DNA of 43,842 nt. Origin: CAZMUN01 sp964569815. Lineage in GTDB: Archaea > Iainarchaeota > Iainarchaeia > Iainarchaeales > GCA-2688035. The stretch spans positions 1 to 43,842 of the forward strand of contig CAZMUN010000006.1 of the NCBI GenBank assembly GCA_964569815.1, read 5' to 3'. The notes under the pieces are model-generated. The model did no database searches. It had not been told where the DNA came from and was given only the letters and a program-made list of their open reading frames with translations. The translations under genes and the position numbers were made by a program. Within the stretch, counting starts at the first letter, position 1. Each line of letters starts with the position of its first letter. This document shows, one piece after another, positions 17,075-26,201 of this stretch.

Positions 17075-17377
17075 TTGGAAGAGGCTGAGCAAGAACCTAT
17101 TGCAGTTGACCAAACCGTTTTTGAAAGGCTTTCGCCTTTGCAGCGCAGGATTCTTTTAGAGTTGGCTTCCGGGCCCTGCACTTTGGAAAAGCTTTCAAAG
17201 AAAACCGGTTCAAGCATTTACACTATTGGCAAGCAGCTTTCCATTTTGCAGATGCGAACCAAGTACAATCCTTTGTGCAAAAAAGGCATTAATGCTCCCC
17301 TGGTTTCCAAGAACAAGGACTGCCCTGGAATGCGAACAACCTATTTCATTAACGGCGGATGCAAGCAACCTATATAA
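17075..17377 (+). CDS. Small winged-helix DNA-binding protein
   Basis: The 100-residue protein contains a winged helix-turn-helix at about residues 14-65: LSPLQRRILLELASGPCTLE, then a recognition-helix region KLSKKTGSSIYTIGKQLSIL. This fits ArsR/MarR-like regulators that test how many rules apply by a simple HTH fold. The C-terminus has two cysteines (CPGM, GCKQ). It starts with TTG after an AGGGG site and has its own promoter. It precedes the membrane-protein/surface-protein/ribK run by 213 bases, but with terminators between, so whether it regulates that run is unknown. Confidence 0.75.
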   Translation: MEEAEQEPIAVDQTVFERLSPLQRRILLELASGPCTLEKLSKKTGSSIYTIGKQLSILQMRTKYNPLCKKGINAPLVSKNKDCPGMRTTYFINGGCKQPI

Positions 17378-17388
17378 TGAGTAACATA

Positions 17389-17422
17389 TTAACGCTTTTA
17401 GCTTTTTAACGCTTTTAGCTTT
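17389..17422 (+). repeat. Tandem 17-base repeat, T-rich 3' region of the HTH gene
   Basis: Two perfect head-to-tail copies of TTAACGCTTTTAGCTTT lie just after the stop codon at 17377. They are followed by further T-runs (17454-17463 and 17482-17491). The stretch 17378-17590 has no gene; the successive T-tracts most likely provide layered transcription termination. Confidence 0.7.
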
Positions 17423-17558
17423 TGCGCGGTTTTTTCCCCAAGGCAGGCTAAGCGTTTTTTTTTGCAAACCTTTTTTTGAACGGTTTTTTTTTTCTTTGGA
17501 AAAAGGGCTTTGCACTAAAACTGCGTTTTTTTCCAAGGCTTTTTGCCCTGCAAAAAGG

Positions 17559-17567
17559 CTTTTATAC
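17559..17567 (+). promoter_or_regulatory. TATA box of the surface-protein/ribK run
   Basis: CTTTTATAC is centred 28 bases before the ATG at 17591, so transcription would begin at or next to the start codon (leaderless). Confidence 0.55.
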
Positions 17568-17590
17568 CTGTTTTGGTTTCTATATTCTTT

Positions 17591-18130
17591 ATGCCCTTAG
17601 ACTTGTTGGCTGAGATAGCGTTTGCCTTGCTTGGCCTTGTCAGGCTTGGCCTTATCGTGGCCGTGCCAGTTTTTCTTCTTGTTTTGCCTGCCCAAAAGCT
17701 CAATGCCTTTCTGAGAAAAAAGTTCAGGCTTTCCTGGATTTTGGCTGCCTTTTCCACTGCCTTTGTTGTGCTTACCCCCCTTGTTTTCGTGCTTTATCTT
17801 GCCCCATACTTCACTGGTTTTCTTGCAGCAGACTTGGGGTTTGTTCCTGAAATGTTTCAGCTTACAGGCCTTGACCTTGCCATGGCAATCATTCTTACTA
17901 TTGTCAAAAACCTTTTGTCTGCCTTGTTTTTTTCAATCCTTTTAATGCCCTTGCTTTTCTTTGCATCCTTTGCCGAGGAAAAGCTTAAGGAAAAGCTTAA
18001 GATGCCTGCTTTGGCCTACACCTTTGTTACAGTGTTTTTGACTTCTGTCCTTGCCTGGCTTATACTACTGTTTGCATTGCCCTGGCTTGGCGCCGCAATA
18101 ATCTGGAAGCTTTTCTGGAGCCCGATTTGA
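17591..18130 (+). CDS. Polytopic membrane protein, partner of the giant surface protein
   Basis: The 179-residue product has about five membrane segments (near 10-33, 50-75, 95-125, 130-145, 150-175) with a small charged loop AEEKLKEKLKM. The start at 17591 is chosen over an in-frame ATG at 17543 because the TATA box (17559-17567) lies between them. Its TGA overlaps the ATG of the 1577-residue gene at 18130 (TGATG), so the two are co-translated. That coupling suggests an integral membrane partner or anchor for the giant protein. I do not recognise the family. Confidence 0.75.
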   Translation: MPLDLLAEIAFALLGLVRLGLIVAVPVFLLVLPAQKLNAFLRKKFRLSWILAAFSTAFVVLTPLVFVLYLAPYFTGFLAADLGFVPEMFQLTGLDLAMAIILTIVKNLLSALFFSILLMPLLFFASFAEEKLKEKLKMPALAYTFVTVFLTSVLAWLILLFALPWLGAAIIWKLFWSPI

Positions 18131-21100
18131 TGGAAAAACATTTTTTGAAAAGGTTTGCGTGCATTGCGCTTATCGCCCTTTTGCTTAACCTCAGCTTTTC
18201 AACAGGCTTCTCGCAGGAGCTTCCCTCGGAAGAAAGCAACGCCAATGGCTCTGAAGACGGCGGCGGAGAAGACGGTCGGCCTGAAGTGGTTGAAGAGCCA
18301 AAGAGCCTTGAATTCAAGTGCTATGCCCCGGAAAACGAGCGCCAGTCCGGAGAAAACGTTTTGAAGCCAGAGGAAGTTCAAAAGCTAAAAGACGAAACTG
18401 AAATTGAAAACCCTGGGCTTTCAATTGACAACATTAACAGCGGCCGCGGAGCAAACCCTGAAAGGGACGAGCTTGAAAACAACGTGATTGTGCAAAAACA
18501 GCCTGACGGCGAATCCATAGCCAACGAAGTCCCAAGCACAAAAATTGACGCCGGTGAAACCTCTTTCTTGTTCAACACCAGGGTTGATGGGCCTTTTGCC
18601 TTTGGAGTAAGCCTTGACGACACCATCAGGATAGGCCAGTGCAGGAACCTGGAAACGCTTTTTGCAGACGGTCGCGGCTGCCCTGTTGAAGGCAAGCAGC
18701 TTGAATTCAGGAACAGTGGCACAGGAATTGTCTCAAACTTCAAAAACGTTTGGAATGACGTGAAAAGCATTTTTGCCGGCGACTCCACAGGCCAGTACAC
18801 TGCAGAAGAGGCAGAACAGGTAAGGCAAAAGATTGCAGCCGAAACAGACATGAACTCATTGGAAGCAGAATACTTTTCCAGAGAATCCAGCCTGATAAAA
18901 AACAGTGTAAGAACGGAAGAGTTCACTGCAACCATGGCTACGACAGGCGATGACTCTGCCTCAATCATCAGCATTTACAGCATGTTTGACAAGTACTTCA
19001 ACAGCTGGTTCTCTAGCGAGCTCGTCATATCAGCATTTGGGCCAACACTCTTCGGCCAGGCTAAAAAGTACGCTGGCTATCTTACAAGGCGCGGCTTTCC
19101 CTTGACAGGCACAGACAACAGGCTCATGAAATGGGCAAGGAGGAACTTCTGGGACCCGGAAAGCGTTTTGGGCGAAGCAAGGCTTAAAAGAATGGTCACC
19201 AGGACAGACAAATACGGCTTTGGCGACGCTTGGACCAAGGGAATTGAGAACTCGGACTGGGATTCTGGTTACTCTTTTGTAAAGGGAGGCGGCTGGAGAA
19301 AATCCGTAAACGAATGGACCAAAGCAGGCGGCTATTTGGATGAAATGACCGACCCGGTTACAAGAGGCGAGTTCTTCAAGCAAATAAAAGACCTTCGCGG
19401 CTATGGCCATGCAAACAAAGCAATATACGACCATGCGCAGGACGCCTACAAAACCGCTGTAAGAAAATTCGGGGCAAACAGCCCTGAGGCCAGAGCTGCC
19501 TTGAGCGAGTTTGCCCAGACAAACGGCCGACTGATGTTTTTGGCAGACGGCGACCACCTGCGCCTTGACGCAATCGAACTATGGCTTCATGAAGAGCCAG
19601 GCGGCCTCTACAACTTTGCGGTAAAGGAAAAGGGAATTGACCACCTGCTTCCTCTGAGCGGGGACAGCAAGCACATTGGAAGCGTTGTAAAAGAATTCTC
19701 TGACAACGGAAACTGGGCCAGGGCCGGCTTCCCTTACGATACAACCGGCGACGGCCTGATGCAGTTCTACAAAATAAGCGACAACAGCAAGTTTTTGGAC
19801 GAGGTAGCGGTTGAAGACCTGAGAAAAAACTTTTCAAGGTTTGTTGACAAGGCCGCCAGAACAGAGCGCGGTGACCTAATACCCATAAGGCCTGAAAACC
19901 TTGACTTCATTGCAAAAGAGTCGCCAGCAGGAAAAGTCAAAGTCTTTCAATCAGACTGGGTCCCTATTGACCCGGAAACGCCTGAAATGTTTGCAAAAAG
20001 GCTTACAAGCAGCCGTGCCAACCGTGTTTCCAGCACGCTTCCCAAAAACGTTGACAGGCTTTACAACACGCTGGTTGAAAGAAACTTCGCCGGCCAGGCC
20101 AGACGCTACTACAACGTTCTTGACAAGGCCTTTGCCCATGAGCAAGAAATCCTTAAAAGCTATTTCAGCGTAAAAGGCGGAATCAAGTGGACCATAATGC
20201 CTTTCCTCTTCTGGCAGGGCAAGCGAGGCTTTGGCTTTGAGGGAATGTCCGCATTCCAGCTTCCAGACACCTGGAAAGAAGTAACGGTTTACACTGAAGG
20301 GGAAGAAATATTCGACGACGCTTTCCTTGACGTCTTTGCCCAGCACGGCTCTGATGAGGGCGAAATCTTTTCACAGGTTTTGAACAAGCTTCCCTGGAAA
20401 ATGGTTCTTGACTACACAATGGAGCAGTTCAATGTCGGAAACGAAACCTACAAAAAGCTCACAAACCCTTTAAGCGGCTGGCGCCGCGAAGTTGAAAACA
20501 TTGCATACTTTACCTCAACAAGGCCTGACTGTGCGACCTGCGGCTTTGTCTACATGCCTCAGACTGCATCCCAGGGAGCAATAGAAGAGCTTCAAAGAAC
20601 AGGCCGCGGCCAAGTCGTTGTCTCGTTCGATGCAGAGCAAGACATAGATTCTTACTTCCTTGAAGACATTTTGGACGAGGACGCAAAAGAAGAGGGAACA
20701 ACCCTGATTGGCTTTGCCCACCACACAAACCTGACAGGCGTTGTCGCACCACGCATGGGCCAGGAAGCCGAACCAATAGACCTCCTCGAGGCAAAAAAGG
20801 ACAAAACCCTATGCAAAGACGCAGTCAAAGAAATCGGAATGGGCTTTTTGGGAGACAACCCGCAAAGGGCTGCAGGAATACTTGCATTCGGCGAATCCCT
20901 CGGTTACGCGATTTTCTTCTGGTCAGGCATAATCGGTTCCGTTATCCAACAAACCCTGATTGTCCCAAAGCTTCAGGGCTGTGTTGACGACGTGGAAGGA
21001 TATTTCATTCACATGTACGCTGCATACGACAAGGAAAAGGCAGACGTTGAACCAGCAAACCAGAAAGCAAGCAAAGCAGCTGGCGGAATCGTTGAAAGCT

Positions 21101-22863
21101 TTTCAAGCCTTGTAAAGGGCCAGCAGCCAGCTCAAGAAAAAAGGCTTGACGAAGAAGACAAGCCGCCCCGCGATGAAGAAGGCCAGCCTTATACGCCTGC
21201 TGAAAGAAAGGAAGACGAGGACAGGGTAACCTTCCCAAGGCCGTGGGAAGACCAAAGTGAAGAAGAAAAGCAGGGAATGTGGGACAATGTAATGTCCTCT
21301 TTCTTTGAAAAAGTAAACGAAGTGGGCCAAAAAGCCAAATCAAAAGAACTTCTCCAAATGCAGGTTGAAACAAAGGGCACGACCAAGGGCCTAATTGACT
21401 TCAGCCAAACATTCTTCTTCTGGTTCAAAGGCGACACATACCCAGTAAACTACGACACCACAAGAAAAACCGTGCTTGAAGACACTGTCAAAGAGCTGGC
21501 AATAACAGTAGACAACGAAAAAGGCACAATCTCAGTGCAGAAAAAAGGCGAGCCCCCGGTTGAAGTTATCACAAGCGAGGACCACACAAGGCTCTCAACC
21601 CTGAAGCCAGAGGTTCCAGCCTACGCAATCCCGCAAAGAATAGGCCGAGTTGAGCTTCCTGGCGGGCCAGGCACTCCATTGTTTGAAATGAATGCCCAGA
21701 ACAGGTTCAATGTTCTGGAGCCAAGCGTTCTTGAATGCATTCGGGAAAACGTTGAACAGCAGACAGGAATCCCTTTGGAAACAGACGACATCACAGAAGC
21801 CTTTGGCGCCCTAGACTCAATCGTTACAGACTCTTACCCAAGCATTACAGCAGACCCACAAGAGCAATCCATTACAGCAAACGGTGCCCCAAGGCACATT
21901 GTCCAAGGAGCGGCTGCCAGGGCAGTTGTTTCAACCGACATGCAGACAAAGCTTTACAATGGCCAAGAGCTCCCGGTCGGAAAATTCACTTCAGCCCAGT
22001 TCAAGAACGGGGTACTAGTCTACAAGCCTGTTCCAGGCAAGCCAGGCGAGCTATTGATATGGCTGCAGTACCATGAAAGAAGCATTCTCCACAGAAACGA
22101 CGTAAAAGGCCTAAGGGCAAAGCTTGATAAAGTCATAAACCCTGAAACAGGCTGCCCTGAGCCAGCCATAGACCTTGAAGCAATTCCCAACCTTGAGGCA
22201 GGCGAAAAAAGCTCCATTACCGAACGAGTCGACAACTTCAACCAATCCATTGAAAAAATGGGCCCGTTCCAGATGTTTGACACCGAAAGGCACCGCTTTA
22301 TTTTCTACAGCGAAAAGACAACGCCAAGCTGCGATCCAAGCGAAGAGGGCTGCTGCCAGGACCGAGTCAGAATAATAGACAAGGAAACAGGCGAAGTCTA
22401 CGACCAGCCACTTGTTGGAGACGTTGAACAAACCCCAACAGGAGTAAAATTCAAGACAGCTGACGGCAAGGAACACAAGCTTGACTTTTCTGCAGACAAC
22501 GGCGTTCCAAAAGTAAGCTACAACGACATGCCGCCCGAAACCCTTCTATCAGCACGAGGCCCAAACGGCTCGTTCTGGTACGACCCTGATACAGAAACCT
22601 GGCACCCTTACAATGCCCAGCTTCTCCCATTGATTGAAGCATTCAAGGACCGAGGCATAGACGTAAGGCACAGGGAAGACTGCACTACAAGCGGCCAGCC
22701 CGGCTCCAACCTAATGAATGTAGAGTTCGGCGGCGGAGCTGACACGCCATTCAACCTGCCAAGCATGCCGCTACATCCAATGGCTTTGGCTTTGTTCTTG
22801 CTGTCAATGCTGGCAGCCATATGCGTTGCAAGGCATGGCATTGAAAAAAAGTTTACAACTTAG
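18130..22863 (+). CDS. Giant exported protein with terminal membrane anchors (1577 aa)
   Basis: The protein begins with a signal or anchor (MEKHFLKRFACIALIALLL, cleavage possible near FSTGFSQE) and ends with a membrane helix (MALALFLLSMLAAICVA) and a short basic tail. A further hydrophobic stretch lies near residues 915-945 (LGYAIFFWSGIIGSVIQQ). The bulk is a non-repetitive, charged domain, distinct from the cysteine-rich surface proteins elsewhere in the window; there are only a few cysteines (for example CATC near 802-805). I recognise no catalytic motif or known domain. It overlaps the upstream membrane protein gene by one base and is followed after 15 bases by ribK. An in-frame TTG at 18127 precedes the chosen ATG. 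Confidence 0.85.
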   Translation: MEKHFLKRFACIALIALLLNLSFSTGFSQELPSEESNANGSEDGGGEDGRPEVVEEPKSLEFKCYAPENERQSGENVLKPEEVQKLKDETEIENPGLSIDNINSGRGANPERDELENNVIVQKQPDGESIANEVPSTKIDAGETSFLFNTRVDGPFAFGVSLDDTIRIGQCRNLETLFADGRGCPVEGKQLEFRNSGTGIVSNFKNVWNDVKSIFAGDSTGQYTAEEAEQVRQKIAAETDMNSLEAEYFSRESSLIKNSVRTEEFTATMATTGDDSASIISIYSMFDKYFNSWFSSELVISAFGPTLFGQAKKYAGYLTRRGFPLTGTDNRLMKWARRNFWDPESVLGEARLKRMVTRTDKYGFGDAWTKGIENSDWDSGYSFVKGGGWRKSVNEWTKAGGYLDEMTDPVTRGEFFKQIKDLRGYGHANKAIYDHAQDAYKTAVRKFGANSPEARAALSEFAQTNGRLMFLADGDHLRLDAIELWLHEEPGGLYNFAVKEKGIDHLLPLSGDSKHIGSVVKEFSDNGNWARAGFPYDTTGDGLMQFYKISDNSKFLDEVAVEDLRKNFSRFVDKAARTERGDLIPIRPENLDFIAKESPAGKVKVFQSDWVPIDPETPEMFAKRLTSSRANRVSSTLPKNVDRLYNTLVERNFAGQARRYYNVLDKAFAHEQEILKSYFSVKGGIKWTIMPFLFWQGKRGFGFEGMSAFQLPDTWKEVTVYTEGEEIFDDAFLDVFAQHGSDEGEIFSQVLNKLPWKMVLDYTMEQFNVGNETYKKLTNPLSGWRREVENIAYFTSTRPDCATCGFVYMPQTASQGAIEELQRTGRGQVVVSFDAEQDIDSYFLEDILDEDAKEEGTTLIGFAHHTNLTGVVAPRMGQEAEPIDLLEAKKDKTLCKDAVKEIGMGFLGDNPQRAAGILAFGESLGYAIFFWSGIIGSVIQQTLIVPKLQGCVDDVEGYFIHMYAAYDKEKADVEPANQKASKAAGGIVESFSSLVKGQQPAQEKRLDEEDKPPRDEEGQPYTPAERKEDEDRVTFPRPWEDQSEEEKQGMWDNVMSSFFEKVNEVGQKAKSKELLQMQVETKGTTKGLIDFSQTFFFWFKGDTYPVNYDTTRKTVLEDTVKELAITVDNEKGTISVQKKGEPPVEVITSEDHTRLSTLKPEVPAYAIPQRIGRVELPGGPGTPLFEMNAQNRFNVLEPSVLECIRENVEQQTGIPLETDDITEAFGALDSIVTDSYPSITADPQEQSITANGAPRHIVQGAAARAVVSTDMQTKLYNGQELPVGKFTSAQFKNGVLVYKPVPGKPGELLIWLQYHERSILHRNDVKGLRAKLDKVINPETGCPEPAIDLEAIPNLEAGEKSSITERVDNFNQSIEKMGPFQMFDTERHRFIFYSEKTTPSCDPSEEGCCQDRVRIIDKETGEVYDQPLVGDVEQTPTGVKFKTADGKEHKLDFSADNGVPKVSYNDMPPETLLSARGPNGSFWYDPDTETWHPYNAQLLPLIEAFKDRGIDVRHREDCTTSGQPGSNLMNVEFGGGADTPFNLPSMPLHPMALALFLLSMLAAICVARHGIEKKFTT

Positions 22864-22878
22864 AACAGGTTTTTTGCT

Positions 22879-23523
22879 TTGGATGAAGAACAGCTTCTCT
22901 TGTTTCTTGCAAAAATCTCGGGATTGCATGGAATTGCCGAAACCTCGACATCCAAAATAGCCTCGCGTTTTCACGTAAGCCAGCAGACTGCCTCAAGAAA
23001 GCTCCGAAGCCTAAAAAACCAGGGCCTTGTTTTTTTGGATTCCTCGCCAACAGGCTGCCGAACCAGCTTAACCCAAAAAGGCGAGTCAATGCTTAAAGAA
23101 AGGCTTTTGGAACTGCAGCAGCTTTTCAAAAAAACCAAAAACCCAAGGCTTTCCGGAACACTGAAAAGCGGTTTGGGTGAAGGCCGATACTATGTAAGCA
23201 GGCCTTTCTACTTAAAGCACTTCAAAAAGCTTCTTGGCTTCAAGCCCTTTTTTGGAACCCTTAACCTTGAAGTAGACGAAACCCGGCTTAAAAGCTTTCT
23301 TGCCTCAATAAACCCTTTGACAGTGCCTGGCTTTGAAACAGATGAAAGAAGCTTTGGCAAAATCCGCGTTTTCCCTGTTCTGGTTGAAGGAAAGCAAAAA
23401 GCTGCACTGGTTTTTCCTGAGAGAACCAACCACCCAAAAAACGAGGTTGAACTCATTGCCCCACTAAACTTGAGAAAAAAGCTTAAGCTAAAAGACGGAA
23501 GCAAGGTTACCTTGTCAGCCTGA
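22879..23523 (+). CDS. ribK: CTP-dependent riboflavin kinase with N-terminal winged helix
   Basis: This enzyme phosphorylates riboflavin to FMN using CTP in archaea (DUF120 family). The N-terminal ~65 residues form a winged helix (SKIASRFHVSQQTASRKLRS). The kinase domain (about 85-214) shows the family marks GLGEGRYYVS, then LGFKPFFGTLNLEV, and later FPVLVEG and the E-x-I-AP region near VELIAPLNLRKKL. A fused HTH is normal for many archaeal RibK proteins and suggests autoregulation by flavin level. It starts with TTG, 15 bases after the giant gene, so it probably shares that transcript. Its end overlaps the convergent gene at 23507 by 17 bases. Confidence 0.95.
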   Translation: MDEEQLLLFLAKISGLHGIAETSTSKIASRFHVSQQTASRKLRSLKNQGLVFLDSSPTGCRTSLTQKGESMLKERLLELQQLFKKTKNPRLSGTLKSGLGEGRYYVSRPFYLKHFKKLLGFKPFFGTLNLEVDETRLKSFLASINPLTVPGFETDERSFGKIRVFPVLVEGKQKAALVFPERTNHPKNEVELIAPLNLRKKLKLKDGSKVTLSA

Positions 23524-24139
23524 AAAAACGATAGCCCTTTACGCCGGAAGCCCTTGGAACGATTTTTGCCTCGTGCGCCTGCTTTTGGTATGCGTCCAAA
23601 ATCTTTCCTCTGGCCTTCTCGTAATCGATTCCCGCTTTTCTAACGGCTTCCTTGTATTCGCGCATATGCCTGTCCAAAGTGGTTCTGGTTATCTTCTTGT
23701 CCTTGAAAGCCTGCTCAAGCCTGCCCAAGGCAGCCATTGCATCCCTTTCAAAAGCCTGCTTTGCCTGCTCAAGCTGTGGCCTGAACTCGTTCCTCAGCTC
23801 ATTGGAAACCCTTATATGCCTGCCTTTTCCCTCCAATGGCGCCATATTCCACCCATGGTCCAATGCCTCAAGCCTTGCTTTGATGCTTCCTTTCAACCGC
23901 TCTCGCATTTCCACAAAATCGAATTCAAGGCGAGGCCTTCTTCTCGGGCTTCTGCCCCTGCCCTCGACTATAAGGCGACTTGTTCCACCGCCTTCTTTCC
24001 TCAGCCTTAGCCTTGTTCCCTCTTCCTTTGTTATATCCAAAGTGGGCCTTTTAACCCTCACAGGAATCCTTTGCCCTGAAATGTTTATCCTGCCCGTTAC
24101 CACGCCGTGGTCTTTCGTTTTTCGCCTGCGCCTGGCCAT
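23507..24139 (-). CDS. Basic protein with N-terminal HGVVTG domain
   Basis: The 210-residue protein is strongly basic. Its first ~48 residues (HGVVTG at about 11-16, then RINISGQRIPVRVKRPTL and TKEEG) are clearly paralogous to the 64-residue protein encoded immediately upstream. The rest is helical and charged (about 75-200), with Arg-rich segments such as GRGRSPRRRPRLEF. A nucleic-acid-binding role would fit the charge, but no known domain is visible. A GGGGGT site lies a few bases before the ATG. The coding end overlaps ribK tail to tail. Confidence 0.75.
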   Translation of the reverse strand: MARRRRKTKDHGVVTGRINISGQRIPVRVKRPTLDITKEEGTRLRLRKEGGGTSRLIVEGRGRSPRRRPRLEFDFVEMRERLKGSIKARLEALDHGWNMAPLEGKGRHIRVSNELRNEFRPQLEQAKQAFERDAMAALGRLEQAFKDKKITRTTLDRHMREYKEAVRKAGIDYEKARGKILDAYQKQAHEAKIVPRASGVKGYRFFRLTR

Positions 24140-24177
24140 ACTTTTACCCCCTAATTAGCCGTGTTTTTTCAACGGCT

Positions 24178-24372
24178 TTAAATCGTTACATTCTTTTTTG
24201 CGTTCTTGGGCTTTACTTTTCTTGACCTGACATGAACGCCCTGCTCTTTTGTTACGTTCAGCTGAGGCCTTCTGGTTCTAACATTTATTTTTGGCCCTGC
24301 AACATTTACATTGCCTGTTACTACTCCGTGCCCTCTCCAAGGGTTTTTCTTTTTAGCTGGTTTTCTTGGCAT
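24178..24372 (-). CDS. Small basic stand-alone HGVVTG-domain protein (64 aa)
   Basis: This is a minimal version of the N-terminal domain of the next gene: HGVVTGNVNVAGPKINVRT then RRPQLNVTKEQG, flanked by lysine-rich ends (MPRKPAKKKNP; KPKNAKKN). About 21 of 38 aligned positions are identical to the neighbour. A good ribosome site (AAGGAGGAT) precedes ATG 24372. The size and charge recall small ribosome- or chromatin-associated proteins, but I recognise no named family. Confidence 0.75.
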   Translation of the reverse strand: MPRKPAKKKNPWRGHGVVTGNVNVAGPKINVRTRRPQLNVTKEQGVHVRSRKVKPKNAKKNVTI

Positions 24373-24467
24373 TTCGTAATCCTCCTTAAAAGCAATTTTC
24401 TGTACTGGTAATAGCTTTTGTGTTTTCCCCTATTTTTAATCCTTTGCCTTTTTGCCAAAAACAGTTG

Positions 24468-25238
24468 TTAGGTATACATCGGGGTCTGGGGCCCTGGCTC
24501 AAGCTTTTTGGTTTTTGCGCTAATCTGCTTCAACTGCTTTAAGTGCTCCAAAAGCGCTTTCTGGGTTTCCTTTGCTTCCTTTTTTAAGGGAGCTGTGTCA
24601 ATGTTGAATGAAAACATTTCATTAAGCTTTTCGACAAGGGCAGCCGAAGCCTTGTAGTCTGCTGCAATCTGCACGTTTCCAAGCAGGCTGAAGGCTTCCA
24701 AGGACCGGTCCTTGAATTCAAGCATCATCAAGGCAGTTATTCCTGAGGTAATGCCCTCCTTTATCACTTCAACGCCGTATTTGTTAAGCATTTTTTTGCT
24801 TCCCTCGTCCGAAGCAATGCCGTAAACTATTTCTTTTCCTGCTTTTTCAGGCAAGGCCCTTATGCCGCTCAAGCTTATTATTCGCTTTATTTTCTTTTTC
24901 TGAATCCAGTCCACTATTGAATTGCTCAGCTTTTCAGTGTAAAGCTGCGGAACAATCTGCTCTGAAACCAGCAAAACTATTTTGTGCTTGTCGCTTACAT
25001 AGACCCTGCTTGGGTGCACTGGCAGGCCGTTGTGTACCCTTATTATTGGAACAAAGTACTGTGACTCCAAATAGCCTGCTTCCCTGCAGCCCAGCTTTTC
25101 GCTCAAATACTTGGCTGCAATCGTGCCAACCAACCCCATTCCGGGAAAGCCTTCAATCAAAGTATAGCCTTCGAGCTTAAGCGGCTTTTTTTCCACAAAG
25201 CTAACAGTTTCATCGGGTTTCAAAAAAACACCACGCAT
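24468..25238 (-). CDS. PAC2-family protein (proteasome assembly chaperone-like)
   Basis: A 256-residue protein with the PAC2 signature: LIEGFPGMGLVGTIAAKYL near 27-45, then strands around VPIIRVHNGLPVHPSRVY, VLLVSEQIVP and IISLSGI. Archaeal PAC2 proteins resemble eukaryotic proteasome assembly chaperones; their exact role in archaea is not settled. The C-terminus has a helical tail (about 200-245). A CACTTTAAGCC TATA-like box about 14 bases before ATG 25238 and the short upstream gap suggest a very short leader. It lies downstream of the second pilus-type locus, same strand, 42 bases away, but likely has its own promoter. Confidence 0.88.
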   Translation of the reverse strand: MRGVFLKPDETVSFVEKKPLKLEGYTLIEGFPGMGLVGTIAAKYLSEKLGCREAGYLESQYFVPIIRVHNGLPVHPSRVYVSDKHKIVLLVSEQIVPQLYTEKLSNSIVDWIQKKKIKRIISLSGIRALPEKAGKEIVYGIASDEGSKKMLNKYGVEVIKEGITSGITALMMLEFKDRSLEAFSLLGNVQIAADYKASAALVEKLNEMFSFNIDTAPLKKEAKETQKALLEHLKQLKQISAKTKKLEPGPQTPMYT

Positions 25239-25280
25239 TAAACAGAGGCTTAAAGTGCTTAATAAGAGTTACTGTTTCTG

Positions 25281-26201
25281 TTAGAACGAAAGCGCTGCAA
25301 AGTAGGTTGCAAAAGAACAAGGCAGCAAAAAGCATGCATACAATACAGCCTTCTTTGGGCTTCCTTCCTGTGTTGCAAGAAAAAAAGAGGCAATGACTGC
25401 ATACTCTGCAATGTAAAACCTGTTTGCCAAAAGCACTGCCTCCAAAAGGCCCTGCCTTTCTGGCCCCGAAGCCAGCTCAAGCAATGCAAAGGCCTCAAGG
25501 TTAAGGCCCTGAACCAGGCCTGCAATCAGGCCCAAAACAGCGGGAACAATCAGGCCGCCGGCAAAAAGCAACGTGTATCGTTCCACAAGCAAGGAAGCAT
25601 TCCGCTCCATCAGGATGGTGTTTGTTTCAAGCAAGTCAGATGCTGCTTCCCTGAAAATATGCGACATTTCTGCCCCTGACTCATAGCCCTGCAAAAGCAG
25701 TGAAACCATGCGGTCAATGCTCTGGCTCTTGTTTCGAAACGACATTTCCTGCAAGGCATTTCTCACAGAGGCCCCTTTTTCAATGGCCTGTAGCACGATT
25801 TCAAACTCTTTTCCAAGCAGCCCAAAATCCTCTCTTGAAAGATACCGCAAAATCTCCAAAAAGTCTGTTCCCCTGGGAAAAACGCTTGCCTGAAGCAGTG
25901 CATCCGGCACCAAAAGCTCTTTCCGCTTCTTTCCTCTGTCAAAAAGGTAAAGCTGGAAAAAGTAGTTCAAAACCAGTGGCGCAAAACCGGAAAACGAAAA
26001 AATTGTTATGTATAAGAAATCGAGTTTTTCTGCAAACCCATACCATATCAATGCCAGGCTCAAAAAAAATCCTGCCAGCACAGATTCTGACAAAAAAAGC
26101 TGCCAGCTGCTTCCATTCGTCTCCAGGGTTTCCTCAAAGCCCTTCAACGCATGCCTGCCAAAAAAGTACTCTGCAGTTCCTTTATTCAAGTCTTTGAACA
26201 T
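25281..26201 (-). CDS. T2SF/TadC-type platform membrane protein (second pilus locus)
   Basis: The 306-residue product has about three N-terminal membrane segments (near 32-80), a cytoplasmic helical region typical of T2SF domains (about 95-200, with EILRYLSREDFGLLGKEFE and an amphipathic stretch RNALQEMSFRNK), then three more hydrophobic segments (about 205-300). This matches a single-T2SF TadB/TadC-like platform protein. The ATG directly follows the stop of the upstream T2SF gene with no spacer, so the two are translated together and probably form a heteromeric platform for the ATPase encoded first in this run. Confidence 0.88.
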   Translation of the reverse strand: MFKDLNKGTAEYFFGRHALKGFEETLETNGSSWQLFLSESVLAGFFLSLALIWYGFAEKLDFLYITIFSFSGFAPLVLNYFFQLYLFDRGKKRKELLVPDALLQASVFPRGTDFLEILRYLSREDFGLLGKEFEIVLQAIEKGASVRNALQEMSFRNKSQSIDRMVSLLLQGYESGAEMSHIFREAASDLLETNTILMERNASLLVERYTLLFAGGLIVPAVLGLIAGLVQGLNLEAFALLELASGPERQGLLEAVLLANRFYIAEYAVIASFFLATQEGSPKKAVLYACFLLPCSFATYFAALSF

